DNA of 64,000 nt from an uncultured Bacilli bacterium (GCA_947624915.1 CANQMF010000001.1:1-64000); one strand, 5' to 3'. Shown: positions 35,242-45,256, numbered from the stretch's first letter. The notes: generated by a model from the sequence alone, not told the origin. Made by a program: numbers and translations.

Positions 35242-37692
35242 ATGGATACTGCGAATAGGATTATAGACTTAAATCTAAATGATATTTTACCAAATCGTTT
35301 CCAACCTCGAGTTCGATTTAATGAGGATTTAATAATAGATTTATCTGAATCAATAAAGAAACATGGTGTTATTCAACCGATTATTGTACGACCAATTGGT
35401 GATAAGTATGAAATAGTTGCAGGTGAGAGAAGATATAAGGCTTGTGTTTTAGCTAATTTCAAGACAATACCTTCAATTGTTTTAAATTTAAATGATCATG
35501 ATAGTATTGAGGTTGCTTTAATCGAGAATATTCAGCGTAAAGATCTAACACCCATTGAAGAAGCAATTACTTATAAAAAAATTTTAGATATGGGCTATTT
35601 GACACAGGAAAAATTAGCAGCTAAATTGGGTAAAAGTCAATCAGCTATTGCCAATAAAAAGAGATTGTTGAACCTATGTGATGAGGTTCAAGAAGCCTTA
35701 ATGGAGGAAAAAATATCAGAAAGACATGCTAGATCGTTACTTAAACTTTCTAGTGCAAGTGCACAGAAAAATATGCTTAATCGTATTATTAGTGAACGTT
35801 TAACTGTTAGGAGATTAGATGAAGAAATACAAAAATATTTAGAGAATGAAACTGAAGGAAATAATGATGGTGGGGAAAAAGTTTTAACTGTTGATTCTTT
35901 ACTAAAAAATAAAGATGAAGATAAGTTGGCTGCAGAAGAGGTTGAAGAAGAAAAAGAAACTTCTGTTTCTGATGAATCTGATATGATTGATATCTCTAAG
36001 TTATTTTCTTTAATGTCATCTTCTAGTTTAAAGAAAGATGGATCTGAAAAAGAAGACATGGAGTCAATAAATATTTCGTCTGGTATTCAACAGGAGTCCA
36101 ACTCAAAGCTAAAAGAAGAAAAAGAGGAGAAAATTGATATGATTAATAACTTTCAAAATATGGATAATGGTATGTATAATAATAATCAGCAAGTAATAAG
36201 CTCTAGATCGTTTGGTAAGTTTTTTGATCCATCATATTTTGATGATAATGTAACTTCATCAGAGGAGAAATCTGCAGTTTCTGACTCTAATTTTAATGTA
36301 CAATCTAGCTCAGACAATATTTTCAATCAAAATCTATTATCAGGTCAAGATAAGGCTGATTCTGAACTGAATAATATTCCGGGTGCTAATAATGAGGGCT
36401 ATCGAAACGCTGAATCTAGTGTTCAACAAATGGATACAAATAATATGAGCAGGATCAATAATAGTTTAACTACTAATCAAGATTCTACTATGTTTCCAGG
36501 TTTGATTAATAAGAATGAAGATAGTAGTGATAGCTTGATTGATGAAGACACACTTAATAGTTTCCTTGATCCGACAATAATTGATGGTCAAAAACAAATG
36601 ACTAAACCCCTTAATAATGGTATTATTGAGTCATCTGTCTTTGCTAAATTTCTAGATCCAGACTACGATGTTAAAAATAATTCAAAACAAGCGAATGTTC
36701 CTGATAATAATCAGTCAGTGGTATTTTCAACAAATTCAAACAACGACACTTTAACTAGTGAGAATAATACAATATTTGATAATACTTCTAGTATTCAAAA
36801 TATTCCAGCGTCAAATGAAACGTTTACAAATCAGTCAAGCCTTTTTATGCAGAGCAATGTAGACAATAAACCAGATTTGTTAGCACCAATGGGTTCTCAG
36901 ACTAAAATGACTGATGTGAATAATTTTGCATCATTGGCAAATGAAGATTTAGCTAATAATATGACCAATAGTGGTTTATCAATGAATAATAATGTATCAC
37001 AACCAACTTTATCTTCTCAAAAGACCGAGTTATTGGACGAGCAACCTAAATCAGTGTTAACGCCTGATTCAACTATTAATTCAACAACGGGTTTATTAGC
37101 ATCAGAATCGATGAACAATAATTCATTACCAGGAATGTCTGGAACTGAGCAAATAAGTAGTATTCCTTTAGAAAACTTAGTTGATAGTAACCCATCGCCT
37201 TTAAATAATGCTGCCACTGTTACTTCAGAATTAGATGTAGAACAACCAGTATTTATAACGGCTACTCCAACTCAGGCTGACTATTCAATGCCTACTACTC
37301 CAATTATAGAGCAAGTTGAGCCTGTTCATGAGCCTGTTAATATCTCTGAACCGTTAGCTTCTACTGATACATCGGTAGCCCCTGAAGTAGTTAATGATTC
37401 TACAGGTGAGCAGGCTTCTTCTTCAACGTCTAATGTTGGAAATTTTTCAAGTAATAATATTGCTAGTCAAGTTACTAATCAGCCTATAATTGTAACAGAT
37501 TATGAAAAACAATATGATCCGATATTGCCAGCAGAACAAACTCCACAAATTCAAAGGGTAGAATTTAAGGAGGTTATTAGAAAAATAAGAGCCTTAAGCG
37601 ATGATATAGAAAAAATGGGATACAATGTAGATACTGATGAATATGATTTGGAAGATATATATCAAGTTGTATTTAAAATTGATAAAAATTAA
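35242..37692 (+). CDS. noc: Giant Noc/ParB-family nucleoid occlusion protein with a long inserted linker
   Basis: 816 residues versus 283 in B. subtilis Noc. Residues about 8-100 are the ParB N-terminal CTPase domain (LPNRFQPR, GVIQPIIVR, AGERRYKA, ALIENIQRKDLTPIEEAITY). A KorB-type HTH follows (LTQEKLAAKLGKSQSAIANK, about 117-136, to about 205). The last 44 residues (IRKIRALSDDIEKMG..YQVVFKIDKN) align with the Noc C-terminal dimerisation domain. The intervening ~560 residues are Asn/Ser/Gln/Glu-rich. They carry repeated motifs: SFGKFFDPSYF (about 323), NSFLDPTIID (about 439) and SVFAKFLDPDYD (about 465), plus DISKLFSLM (about 249). No N-terminal amphipathic helix precedes the ParB domain. 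The position after rsmG is that of Bacillus noc; no ParA is adjacent. Confidence 0.9.
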   Translation: MDTANRIIDLNLNDILPNRFQPRVRFNEDLIIDLSESIKKHGVIQPIIVRPIGDKYEIVAGERRYKACVLANFKTIPSIVLNLNDHDSIEVALIENIQRKDLTPIEEAITYKKILDMGYLTQEKLAAKLGKSQSAIANKKRLLNLCDEVQEALMEEKISERHARSLLKLSSASAQKNMLNRIISERLTVRRLDEEIQKYLENETEGNNDGGEKVLTVDSLLKNKDEDKLAAEEVEEEKETSVSDESDMIDISKLFSLMSSSSLKKDGSEKEDMESINISSGIQQESNSKLKEEKEEKIDMINNFQNMDNGMYNNNQQVISSRSFGKFFDPSYFDDNVTSSEEKSAVSDSNFNVQSSSDNIFNQNLLSGQDKADSELNNIPGANNEGYRNAESSVQQMDTNNMSRINNSLTTNQDSTMFPGLINKNEDSSDSLIDEDTLNSFLDPTIIDGQKQMTKPLNNGIIESSVFAKFLDPDYDVKNNSKQANVPDNNQSVVFSTNSNNDTLTSENNTIFDNTSSIQNIPASNETFTNQSSLFMQSNVDNKPDLLAPMGSQTKMTDVNNFASLANEDLANNMTNSGLSMNNNVSQPTLSSQKTELLDEQPKSVLTPDSTINSTTGLLASESMNNNSLPGMSGTEQISSIPLENLVDSNPSPLNNAATVTSELDVEQPVFITATPTQADYSMPTTPIIEQVEPVHEPVNISEPLASTDTSVAPEVVNDSTGEQASSSTSNVGNFSSNNIASQVTNQPIIVTDYEKQYDPILPAEQTPQIQRVEFKEVIRKIRALSDDIEKMGYNVDTDEYDLEDIYQVVFKIDKN

Positions 37693-37728
37693 AAAAATAA
37701 TATTTGGTCTGCTTATATTATTTTTTTC
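37691..37728. terminator. Bidirectional terminator between noc and corA
   Basis: Stem AAAAAAATAATAT / ATATTATTTTTTT around TTGGTCTGCTT, between convergent genes, with A/T tracts serving both directions. Confidence 0.7.
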
Positions 37729-38594
37729 TTTTTAAAAATTAAATAACATATTATAATGAATAAACTGCTTATTAGAATAATGATAGGGTAAGTATATTGG
37801 TTGTCAATTTCAGGAATATACTTTAAATTCATACCATACCAACTTGTGATAACTGTTAGTGGCAGGAAGAAAGCCGTTGCAACAGTTAGTATTTTTATAA
37901 CTCTATTTTGATAGTAATCAAGATGTGATTGGTATATTTCTCGTAATTGAACTGTATTTTCTATAAGATTAACTGATATTTCTTTTAACCTTTGTAGTTT
38001 ATTGTATTTGCTTATTATGTATTTATCCGTTTTATTGTTGTCAATTTGACAAGTGAAATTACTTAGATATTCAAAATAACGTTTGTATTCTATTAATTCC
38101 TTTTTTATAGAAAAAATGACAGGGTTTAAATTTTTATAAACTTCTTTATTTAGTAATTCTTGTTCAATGTTAATGATTTTTTGCTCTATGTATTCTAATT
38201 GGTTAAAACAATTATTGGTTAAATGATCAATTATAACCGCTATAATATGATTGAAAGAAAAATCTTTATTTATATTCATTAATGACTCATTTATTAGCTG
38301 ATTAAGATTTGGAGTATTATTGTAGTCAATGACAATTAAAAAGTTATAATAAATGATTATAGTCATTTTTAGTTTTTGATTATTGGTTTTTAAATTAAAT
38401 TTAGTTAGAACATAATTTTCTGCTTGTTCAAATAAGATATGATTGTTCAAAATAGTATTAAATATCTGATCATTATAAAAAATTGAATTTAATATTGCTA
38501 ATTCATCTTTGTTTATGCAAATAAAATATAAGTGATTTTTTTTAAATTTATGAATATTTGTTTTAAATTTGTTCTTTGTTAATTCATAGATCAT
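37713..38594 (-). CDS. CorA-like divalent cation transporter
   Basis: 293 residues. A long helical cytoplasmic part (about 100-230) leads to two C-terminal membrane helices, with the CorA pore signature YGMN in TSWYGMNLKYIPEI (about 254). It ends in a basic KKKKII tail. Shorter than E. coli CorA mainly in the N-terminal domain, as in many Firmicutes CorA-2 proteins. Mg2+ (or Co/Ni) transport is expected. The gene is oriented against replication. Confidence 0.87.
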   Translation of the reverse strand: MIYELTKNKFKTNIHKFKKNHLYFICINKDELAILNSIFYNDQIFNTILNNHILFEQAENYVLTKFNLKTNNQKLKMTIIIYYNFLIVIDYNNTPNLNQLINESLMNINKDFSFNHIIAVIIDHLTNNCFNQLEYIEQKIINIEQELLNKEVYKNLNPVIFSIKKELIEYKRYFEYLSNFTCQIDNNKTDKYIISKYNKLQRLKEISVNLIENTVQLREIYQSHLDYYQNRVIKILTVATAFFLPLTVITSWYGMNLKYIPEIDNQYTYPIIILISSLFIIICYLIFKKKKII

Positions 38595-38733
38595 TGTATC
38601 ACCTTTAATATTATACCCAAATAATAAAAAACATTAATTAATATAGTTTATTGTTAAGCAAATGTATTACTTATTAAAAAAAAATAATAGTTTATTATAT
38701 TTCATGTTATACTAATAGTAGTAAGGTGATCGT

Positions 38734-39381
38734 ATGGTATGTTCAAAATGTGGATATAAAAGCAATGATAGTGTGCCAGTATGTCTTAATTGTGGAAATA
38801 CTTTAGACATTTCGGATGCTGTTAATTTTCCTAACAATTTAAATGGTATGAATCCAACAAATGAGCTATTAACAAATAGCAAAAAAAGTTATCACACTTT
38901 AATTCTGCTTATTGTTTTTGGTTTTGCAGTTTTGATTCTAATTGCCATAACATCAAAACATAATGTTAAAATGTCAACGGAAGATGTCTACTATGGAGAC
39001 ACTAGCGAGGAAGTTTTTTCAATTTTTGATAAGTGGCAAAGTGAGGATAAGGGTATTTTTGTATTTGAGGATAATAATACTTTTCACTGGTTTTTGAATA
39101 ATAACCATTATGTTGGAATATCAGAAATTGAGCAAGGGTTTGATGCTTTAAGAAAATTAAATATGAGCTATAAAGATATTAGTAACTTAATGGTTATTGA
39201 TGATTATGTTTCGTTGTCACAGATTTATTATATTAAGGTTAAACCTACTAATTATACGTATGATCAGCTAGACAATTTCCACAATATTTCTTGTGATCTG
39301 TTATTGGTATTATATGGAGATACGGGAGAAATTTGGAATTTGAATAATAATGAGTTTTACTATATAGAAAGGCATAAATGA
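38734..39381 (+). CDS. Zinc-ribbon single-pass membrane protein, unknown function
   Basis: 215 residues. N-terminal zinc ribbon CSKCGYKSNDSVPVCLNCG, Asn-rich linker, one membrane helix (about 52-72, HTLILLIVFGFAVLILIAIT). An exported domain follows (about 75-215) with FDKWQSEDKGIFVFEDN and ISCDLLLVLYGDTGEIWNLN. I recognise no family for this domain. An RBS TAAGGTG and a -10 TATACT (38708-38713) precede it. Confidence 0.75.
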   Translation: MVCSKCGYKSNDSVPVCLNCGNTLDISDAVNFPNNLNGMNPTNELLTNSKKSYHTLILLIVFGFAVLILIAITSKHNVKMSTEDVYYGDTSEEVFSIFDKWQSEDKGIFVFEDNNTFHWFLNNNHYVGISEIEQGFDALRKLNMSYKDISNLMVIDDYVSLSQIYYIKVKPTNYTYDQLDNFHNISCDLLLVLYGDTGEIWNLNNNEFYYIERHK

Positions 39382-39455
39382 GCCTTTTTTATTTAATATC
39401 TTTATTTATACAACGTTTTGTGATAAAATTAGTTATAGATAGGAGAGTGTGTTTT

Positions 39456-40820
39456 TTGAAGAATGTTAAGCAATTTTTAATTTTACTTTTTGTTATTTTA
39501 TTAGTAAGTGGTTGTAAAATAAAAGCTGAATATAATTTTAAGTTCAATGCTGATAAATCAATTGATTTAGGATTTATTGTTGCCATGGATGACGAATTAA
39601 TTGAGGGTGGCCTTTCACAATCCAACGATGATGGTAGTTCAAGTGCCCAGCCAAATTTTACTGAGGATCAAAAATGGGAATACATTGAAGAAGCACTTGG
39701 CGATACGGAAATTGAAGGCTTAGAAATAGCTAATTTAAAAAGAGAAAAATACGATCAAGATGGATTTAAAGGTTATAAGTTTGTTGGAAAAATAGGCAAT
39801 ATTGATGATGTAACAGATACTAGTGGTAATTATACCGAAGTTGACATGTCAGATATTAATGGCAAACTTTTTGGAAAAGATGGTAATACATATAAAGCTA
39901 AGATAACGTTATCAACAGATGAAAGTCTTGGCGATGCAGAAACAGAGGGAGTTGATTTAAGTTCAGTATATGACGTTAATTTTGTTATGACATTTCCAAC
40001 AAAACCATTGTCACACAATGCAACAAGTGTGTCTAAGGATGGTAAAACATTAACTTGGAATATTATGAAGCTACAAGGAAAACCAATTGAGGTTTCATTT
40101 GAGTTTCCAAAAAAAGATTTTAAATCTAAAATTTTAACGTATGCTATTCCTGTAATTGGCGGTCTTGTAATTGTTATTTTATTAATAGTTTTATTTGGAA
40201 AAAAGAAAAATAAAAAACAACCATCTATGAATCAAACAACAAATTCAATCGGAAATCAGTCTGTCATGACAGGACAACCACAGCCATTTCAACCACAACC
40301 AGTACAGCCTGTGAGTCAACCAGTAAGTTCAACACAAGCGGTTTTGCCGCAACAACCTGTGCAACAAGATCAATTCGTGCCACCAACGTCAGTTCAAAGT
40401 GTGAATAATAGTGTTAATCAACAAGTAGCAAAACCAATACCAGTGGTGTTAACGCAAACGCCTATGTCTAACCCTGTAGCTGCTCCAGTACAAACACCAT
40501 CAATAACAAATCCTGTAGGGCCAGCTCAAGCAACCACTTCTATGATGCAAACCCAAGCCGTTATTCAAAATGAGGTAAGTAGACAAGAGCCAAATCAAGT
40601 ATCTAATCCAACTCCTGCTATTTTTAGCCAACCTATTGAACAACCGGTACCACCGACTGATTTTGCTAATACATCACAACAAACTGTACCTGAAATGCCA
40701 CCACAATCAACTCCTATGATTACAAATGAACCTTTACAACAGCAAGTTGGAAATATTCCTAGTACTCAAATGAACGTTACTAATGACACCAATGTACAAA
40801 ATAGTACAAATAACCAATAA
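39456..40820 (+). CDS. LppM-like lipoprotein with a membrane helix and Pro/Gln-rich tail
   Basis: 454 residues from the TTG at 39456 (MKNVKQFLILLFVILLVSGC); AGGAG lies ten bases upstream. A lipobox LVSGC gives lipid Cys at about residue 20. An exported domain (about 25-225) resembles the LppM/DUF3153 type: EYNFKFNADKSIDLGFIVAM at the start and VSFEFPKKDF at the end. A membrane helix (YAIPVIGGLVIVILLIVLFG, about 228-247) and about 200 residues rich in Pro, Gln, Asn and Thr follow. The tail composition recalls the linkers of the zinc-ribbon proteins nearby. Function unknown. Confidence 0.75.
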   Translation: MKNVKQFLILLFVILLVSGCKIKAEYNFKFNADKSIDLGFIVAMDDELIEGGLSQSNDDGSSSAQPNFTEDQKWEYIEEALGDTEIEGLEIANLKREKYDQDGFKGYKFVGKIGNIDDVTDTSGNYTEVDMSDINGKLFGKDGNTYKAKITLSTDESLGDAETEGVDLSSVYDVNFVMTFPTKPLSHNATSVSKDGKTLTWNIMKLQGKPIEVSFEFPKKDFKSKILTYAIPVIGGLVIVILLIVLFGKKKNKKQPSMNQTTNSIGNQSVMTGQPQPFQPQPVQPVSQPVSSTQAVLPQQPVQQDQFVPPTSVQSVNNSVNQQVAKPIPVVLTQTPMSNPVAAPVQTPSITNPVGPAQATTSMMQTQAVIQNEVSRQEPNQVSNPTPAIFSQPIEQPVPPTDFANTSQQTVPEMPPQSTPMITNEPLQQQVGNIPSTQMNVTNDTNVQNSTNNQ

Positions 40821-40957
40821 GCGAATAGTTTATTGGTTTTTTAATAGTTTTATACAATAACAATATATGGTATTAAATTTGAAGTATACATTATAAACAA
40901 GCTTAGGTGTAACTTTATATTTTGTTGTGGTAAAATATAATTGTAGGATGTGATGTT

Positions 40958-41587
40958 ATGTTAGAAAATATTGAATGCTTAGGACATAGTACAATTAAAA
41001 TTAAAGTTAAACCAATAATTTATGTTGACCCATTTAATATAAAGGATTTCTATTATGATGCGGATATAATATTTATAACCCATAGTCACTATGACCATTT
41101 TTCGCAAGTCGATATAGAAAAGATCAAAAAATCTAATACTAAGATTGTTATACCAGAGGATTTGTACGAAAGTGTATTGAATTTACATTTTTTAGAAAGC
41201 AATATATTAACGGTTCGACCTAACAATAGTTATAAAATTGAAAACATATTGTTTGATACAGTTCCTGCTTATAACAATGTTAAAAGTTTTCATCCTAAAG
41301 AGAATAATTGGGTAGGCTATATTATCGAGATAAATAAAGTTAAATATTATATTGCAGGTGATACTGATATAACCAAGGAAAATAAAAAAGTTAAATGTGA
41401 TATTGCATTTTTACCAATAGGAGGAACTTATACTATGGATTATAAAGAGGCGGCTATTCTTACTAATTTTATAAAGCCCAAATTAGTTATTCCAATACAT
41501 TATGGAAGTATTGTTGGCTCGTCAAGTGATGCTGAAGAATTTATAAAGCTTGTTGATGATGGCATAGAAAGTAAAATAATGTTTTAA
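40958..41587 (+). CDS. Metallo-beta-lactamase-fold hydrolase (UlaG/UPF0173-like)
   Basis: 209 residues. Short MBL fold: ECLGHSTIKI start, metal site HSHYDHF (about 46-52), AGDTD, and the final HYG (PIHYGSIVG). It belongs to the small L-ascorbate-6-P lactonase-like MBL group whose substrates are mostly unknown. It is the last gene before the island, and was probably next to uvrB before the insertion. Confidence 0.85.
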   Translation: MLENIECLGHSTIKIKVKPIIYVDPFNIKDFYYDADIIFITHSHYDHFSQVDIEKIKKSNTKIVIPEDLYESVLNLHFLESNILTVRPNNSYKIENILFDTVPAYNNVKSFHPKENNWVGYIIEINKVKYYIAGDTDITKENKKVKCDIAFLPIGGTYTMDYKEAAILTNFIKPKLVIPIHYGSIVGSSSDAEEFIKLVDDGIESKIMF

Positions 41588-41694
41588 ATGGCACTTGAAT
41601 ATTAATTTGTAATATTTATAATTTTATTATATAAAATATTAAAATGAGTAAAGTTACAATACCTTAACTATGGTATTATTAAATTCATTTATCC

Positions 41695-41857
41695 TTGTTT
41701 AGTGTTATGTAGTAAAATTATGGTCATTATTCGTGTTCCAACAAAAAAAGTTGTATTTTGAGAACAAAAAAATTTGATATGGCCATGAATTTTGTGGTTG
41801 AGAGTAGCAATAGTAGGGAGGTAATTATGTTTAAATTAGTATCAAAATATGCTCCTG
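41695..41857 (+). repeat. Left copy of the 163-bp direct repeat bounding the island
   Basis: Matches 51147-51309 without gaps at 154 of 163 positions. It contains the region upstream of uvrB, its RBS (GGGAGG), its ATG and about ten codons ([10 protein letters not shown]). Homology ends abruptly after CTCCTG. Confidence 0.93.
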
Positions 41858-41955
41858 TACCAAGTGCTTCTAGAGCAATGTTAGTTAATAATTTACTAGA
41901 TTATAAACTTATAGATTTTAATTATATAATTAGCAATAATTCTTTAAAAAAATAA
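41827..41955 (+). pseudogene. uvrB 5' remnant
   Basis: The frame begins like uvrB ([10 protein letters not shown], compare [12 protein letters not shown] in the intact gene at 51279). It then runs into unrelated sequence and stops at 41955 after about 42 codons. It is the truncated host copy left or made by the insertion event. Confidence 0.85.
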
Positions 41956-42011
41956 AAATTTGGTCATTATCATTTTATAATAGGATGTTAAAAACTGAAG
42001 AAGGTATAAAA

Positions 42012-42038
42012 AAATAAAGTCTACTAATTACTTTATTT
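42012..42038 (+). terminator. Hairpin near the left end of the island
   Basis: 9-bp stem AAATAAAGT / ACTTTATTT with a 9-base loop. The tail is only partly T-rich. Confidence 0.45.
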
Positions 42039-42144
42039 CAGGGTTAGTTGAATACTACAATAATTTATTAAGTAATTTATGTTATTTAAAATTGCATAAA
42101 CTTATTTATGATCATATTTTTGAATTTAAAAGGATTGTATAAAA

Positions 42145-42339
42145 CTGGCTTATAAATTTTATCAAATTAGGAAAGATGATAACGTTGAGTTTCTATTTTG
42201 TCAGATACTTAATTACACCAAAAACGAAAAAAAGTTAACATTTTGCTATAATGATCCTAGTAAATATAATTTTGAAAATTCTACTTTTGGATCCACTTGG
42301 GAAATATTTTATAAAAAGTTAAAAGAAGCATTATTATGA
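42145..42339 (+). pseudogene. Open-frame fragment, unknown
   Basis: About 64 codons reading AYKFYQIRKDDNVEFLFCQI, then SKYNFENSTFGSTWEIFYKKLKEALL. There is no ATG or good start; a preceding segment (about 42038-42140) has an open frame in a different phase (GLVEYYNNLLSNLCYL). It looks like the worn 3' end of a gene, family unrecognised. It converges on the HTH gene. Confidence 0.35.
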
Positions 42340-42591
42340 TTGTTTCTTATACATATCTATTCTTGTGGGTAATTTTTTTGCTAACTTTGCAGTTTCTTCA
42401 TTAAATAAATCAACTGTTTTAATGCCAAAAGAGGCTGCAATAAAATCTATATTTTTGCAGCTAAGTTTCACATCTCCAGTTTCTATCCTACTAATATATG
42501 CCATTTTAAATTTTGTCTGAAATGAATATTCTTCTTGAGTTAAGCCTTTTTGATATCTATACCATTTGGTATTTAGCCCTATTAGCTCCAT
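42334..42591 (-). CDS. Cro/C1-type HTH regulator
   Basis: 85 residues with one xre HTH (LNTKWYRYQKGLTQEEYSFQ, then YISRIETGDVKLSCKNIDFI, residues about 6-55). Typical of small element-borne repressors. A perfect AGGAGGTG lies 15 bases before the ATG, farther than usual; an in-frame ATT at ideal spacing raises the possibility of a slightly longer N-terminus. It is divergent from the SpoVT-like gene and could control it. Confidence 0.82.
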   Translation of the reverse strand: MELIGLNTKWYRYQKGLTQEEYSFQTKFKMAYISRIETGDVKLSCKNIDFIAASFGIKTVDLFNEETAKLAKKLPTRIDMYKKQS

Positions 42592-42728
42592 AGAAGTAAT
42601 TGAAACACCTCCTGCCTATTTATAAGTTAAAACTTATTCATATTAAAATAATAAATGTATAAGTAAAAAAATTTAATACCACTAAAAGTCATAAACTTAT
42701 AAATAAATAAAATTGAAGGTTGATTAAA

Positions 42729-43204
42729 ATGGTAATGAAGCGAATTGATAATGATGGAAGAATATATATTCCATTAGAATTTAGAAAAAATTTAGGACTT
42801 AGCATAGGAGAATATGTAAGTATTAGTTGTAATCAGTTTAGAATATCTATAAAAAAAACTAATTTTCAAAATAAATATAATGATATCATTAAAAAGATTG
42901 TGATACCATTTGATAATATTTTTTCATGTAATATCGTAGTAGTTGATAGAAATAAAATAATTTATTCATCAAATAAAATGTTAAAAAAAAGATAGATAAG
43001 GAGTTAATAAGCTTTTTTGATTTATTGCCAAATATATATGAAAAATATTTTTTATCAATTATAAATGATTTTTGTTTTCAATATATATCATACATTTTTC
43101 CAATTTTAGAAGAAGGATATCCAATAGGATTAGTTATTTTGAATAATCAAAATAGAATCGATAAGCACAATTTAAAATTTTTATATGAGTTAATAAATTC
43201 ATAA
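42729..43204 (+). pseudogene. SpoVT/AbrB-like regulator interrupted by a frameshift at A8
   Basis: The first frame (MVMKRIDNDGRIYIPLEFRK) is an AbrB-type DNA-binding domain followed by the start of a GAF-like domain. It stops at TAG just after a run of eight A (42983-42990). The +1-shifted frame continues to 43204 with KIDKELISFFDLLPNI and YISYIFPILEEGYPIGLVIL, the second half of a SpoVT GAF domain. One extra A restores a single ~158-residue protein similar to the intact SpoVT at 3817. It may be decayed, phase-variable or slippage-rescued. Confidence 0.75.
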
Positions 43205-43298
43205 CTCAAGTAACAGTTAGAACTATTTTCGGTTATAAAATAAAAATATATGTTATAATAGCAAGAAATAAGTTATTTAATATTTATTGGGAGGTTCA

Positions 43299-45251
43299 AT
43301 GATGAAATTGGAAACATTACGTATGTTAAGAAAAAAATTTGAATATGCAGTATCAGAAAATAATATTTACGAAATTGAAGCTATTGCTAGATATTTAGAT
43401 AATCCAAAAGAAAATAGTGACGAATACTATGAGCAGAAGAATCATACAGGATATGCAAGTATTGATAAACCACAAATTAAGTATTTTAAAAAAGGAACGT
43501 TAGACGCAGAGTTGCCAAAAATGAAGATGTATGATTATCTTTATCTTCGTAATAAGAAAAATTCAAATTTTATTGCACTTAATTATTATGGTAGAAAAAT
43601 AACATATGATGAATTATTTTATAATATAGAACAAACTGCAAAAGCATTTTTGAAACTTGGAGTAAAAGAAAAGGACAATGTCGTTATATCAATGCCTACT
43701 ACTCCTGAATCTGTTTATATGTTATTTGCTCTTAATCGAATTGGTGCTGTTCCTGTTGAGTTGGATCCTAGAACAACTGATAAGGATATAGAGATAACAA
43801 TGAAAGAATCTAATACGAAACTATATATAACAATGGAAGATTGCGCCCCTATGATTGATGACATGTTGTCTAACAATCAGGAATTAAATGAACAAATAGA
43901 AAAAGTTATGTTTATTTCTCCAACAGAGTCACTTCCGTTTGGAATGAATTACTTATCTGATTTTAAAGATTTTATTGAACGAATGAAAGGAACAAAGCCT
44001 AAAGTTCCTACAAAAGAAAAGTATATGAATTGGAATGACTTCATTAAAAATGGGAGAAATTATAAAGGAAAAATTGATTCGCCTTATCAGGAAGGTACAG
44101 TTGCAGAGATTATATATTCTAGTGGCACAACTGCATCACCTAAGCCAATTCAATATACCAACGAGACATTTACTTCAATGGTAAGACAAGTTGAGCTAGG
44201 GGAAAATGATTATAAAGCACAAGATAAGAATTTGGATATTATACCTTTATTTTTAGGATTTGGATCTAATAACGGTGTTTATACTATTTTAGCATTTGGA
44301 ATGGAAGATATTTTAATTCCTGTTCCTGTAATTGATGGATTTCCAAAACTAGTTGAAAAGTTCAAGCCAAATCATATTCTAGGTGCTCCAATTCATATGA
44401 ATGTTTTGCTTAATTATTTAAGAAACAATTCTTCTAATTTAAAAGATTTATCCTTTCTGAAATCAGTAGTTGTAGGTAGTGCTCATTTAGAAAGTGCAAA
44501 ACAATATGCATTAGATCAAGAATTGGAAAAGAGAGGTTGTAATATAAAAGTTGGCCCAGGCTATGGGCAAAACGAGGCAGGACCTGGACTAAGTTTATCA
44601 ACAGATACATTTTTAGAAACACAAAAGCCGGGATGTTCTGGTTATCCTTTGATATTTACAACGATGTCTATTTTTGACCCAGAAACTGATGAAGAACTTA
44701 AATATGGAGAGGATTTAGAAGGGGAGATAAGGTATAAAACACCTTGTTCTATGAAAGGTTATGCCTTTGATAGAGAAGAATTAACAGCAGAATACTATAA
44801 ATTAGGAAAAGATGGTACAATTTGGGCTTGTTCTGGTGATTTAGGAAAAATAGATAAAGATGGTGGAATTTATATAACAGGAAGAAAAACAAGACAAATA
44901 GGAAGAAATGGTTTTAAATTTGCTCCAACAGAAATTGAAGATTTTATTATTTCTAAAATACCTGCAGTAGAATCTTGTGCTCTTGTAGGTAAACCAGATG
45001 ATATTCAAGAAAATATACCAATTTTATTTTATACATTAAAAGAACAACAAAAAAATTATTCTCCTGTTATAAGAGAAGAAATAATTGCTTTATGCAGTAC
45101 TCTTAAGGAATACAAAATACCAGAAGAATATATTGAAAAAGAAGCATTACCTTTAACCCCAAATCTAAAGATTGATTTTAGAGCATTAGAAAGAGAAGCT
45201 AATAGTCAAAAATCTTCTGTTCTTGTTAAGAAAATTGAAAAAAATATTTGA
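43299..45251 (+). CDS. AMP-forming acyl/aryl adenylate ligase (ANL superfamily)
   Basis: About 650 residues; start at ATG 43299 (second ATG 43302) behind GGGAGG. ANL core motifs: AMP P-loop YSSGTTASPKPI (for SGTTGxPK), GPGYGQNEAGPG (A5), CSGDLGKIDKDGGIYITGRK (A7/A8) and the catalytic Lys context LPLTPNLKIDFRAL (A10). About 60 extra N-terminal residues precede the fold. The substrate is unknown; no carrier-protein or CoA partner gene is next to it. A terminator follows, then the hybrid kinase, in the same direction. Confidence 0.88.
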   Translation: MMKLETLRMLRKKFEYAVSENNIYEIEAIARYLDNPKENSDEYYEQKNHTGYASIDKPQIKYFKKGTLDAELPKMKMYDYLYLRNKKNSNFIALNYYGRKITYDELFYNIEQTAKAFLKLGVKEKDNVVISMPTTPESVYMLFALNRIGAVPVELDPRTTDKDIEITMKESNTKLYITMEDCAPMIDDMLSNNQELNEQIEKVMFISPTESLPFGMNYLSDFKDFIERMKGTKPKVPTKEKYMNWNDFIKNGRNYKGKIDSPYQEGTVAEIIYSSGTTASPKPIQYTNETFTSMVRQVELGENDYKAQDKNLDIIPLFLGFGSNNGVYTILAFGMEDILIPVPVIDGFPKLVEKFKPNHILGAPIHMNVLLNYLRNNSSNLKDLSFLKSVVVGSAHLESAKQYALDQELEKRGCNIKVGPGYGQNEAGPGLSLSTDTFLETQKPGCSGYPLIFTTMSIFDPETDEELKYGEDLEGEIRYKTPCSMKGYAFDREELTAEYYKLGKDGTIWACSGDLGKIDKDGGIYITGRKTRQIGRNGFKFAPTEIEDFIISKIPAVESCALVGKPDDIQENIPILFYTLKEQQKNYSPVIREEIIALCSTLKEYKIPEEYIEKEALPLTPNLKIDFRALEREANSQKSSVLVKKIEKNI

Positions 45252-45256
45252 GATCA

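Noticed and set aside
39378..39455. Upstream extension of the LppM-like lipoprotein (MSLFYLISLF..)
   Set aside because: It would place a second hydrophobic stretch before a good lipobox signal and lacks an RBS. The TTG at 39456 has AGGAG upstream and starts directly at the signal peptide.
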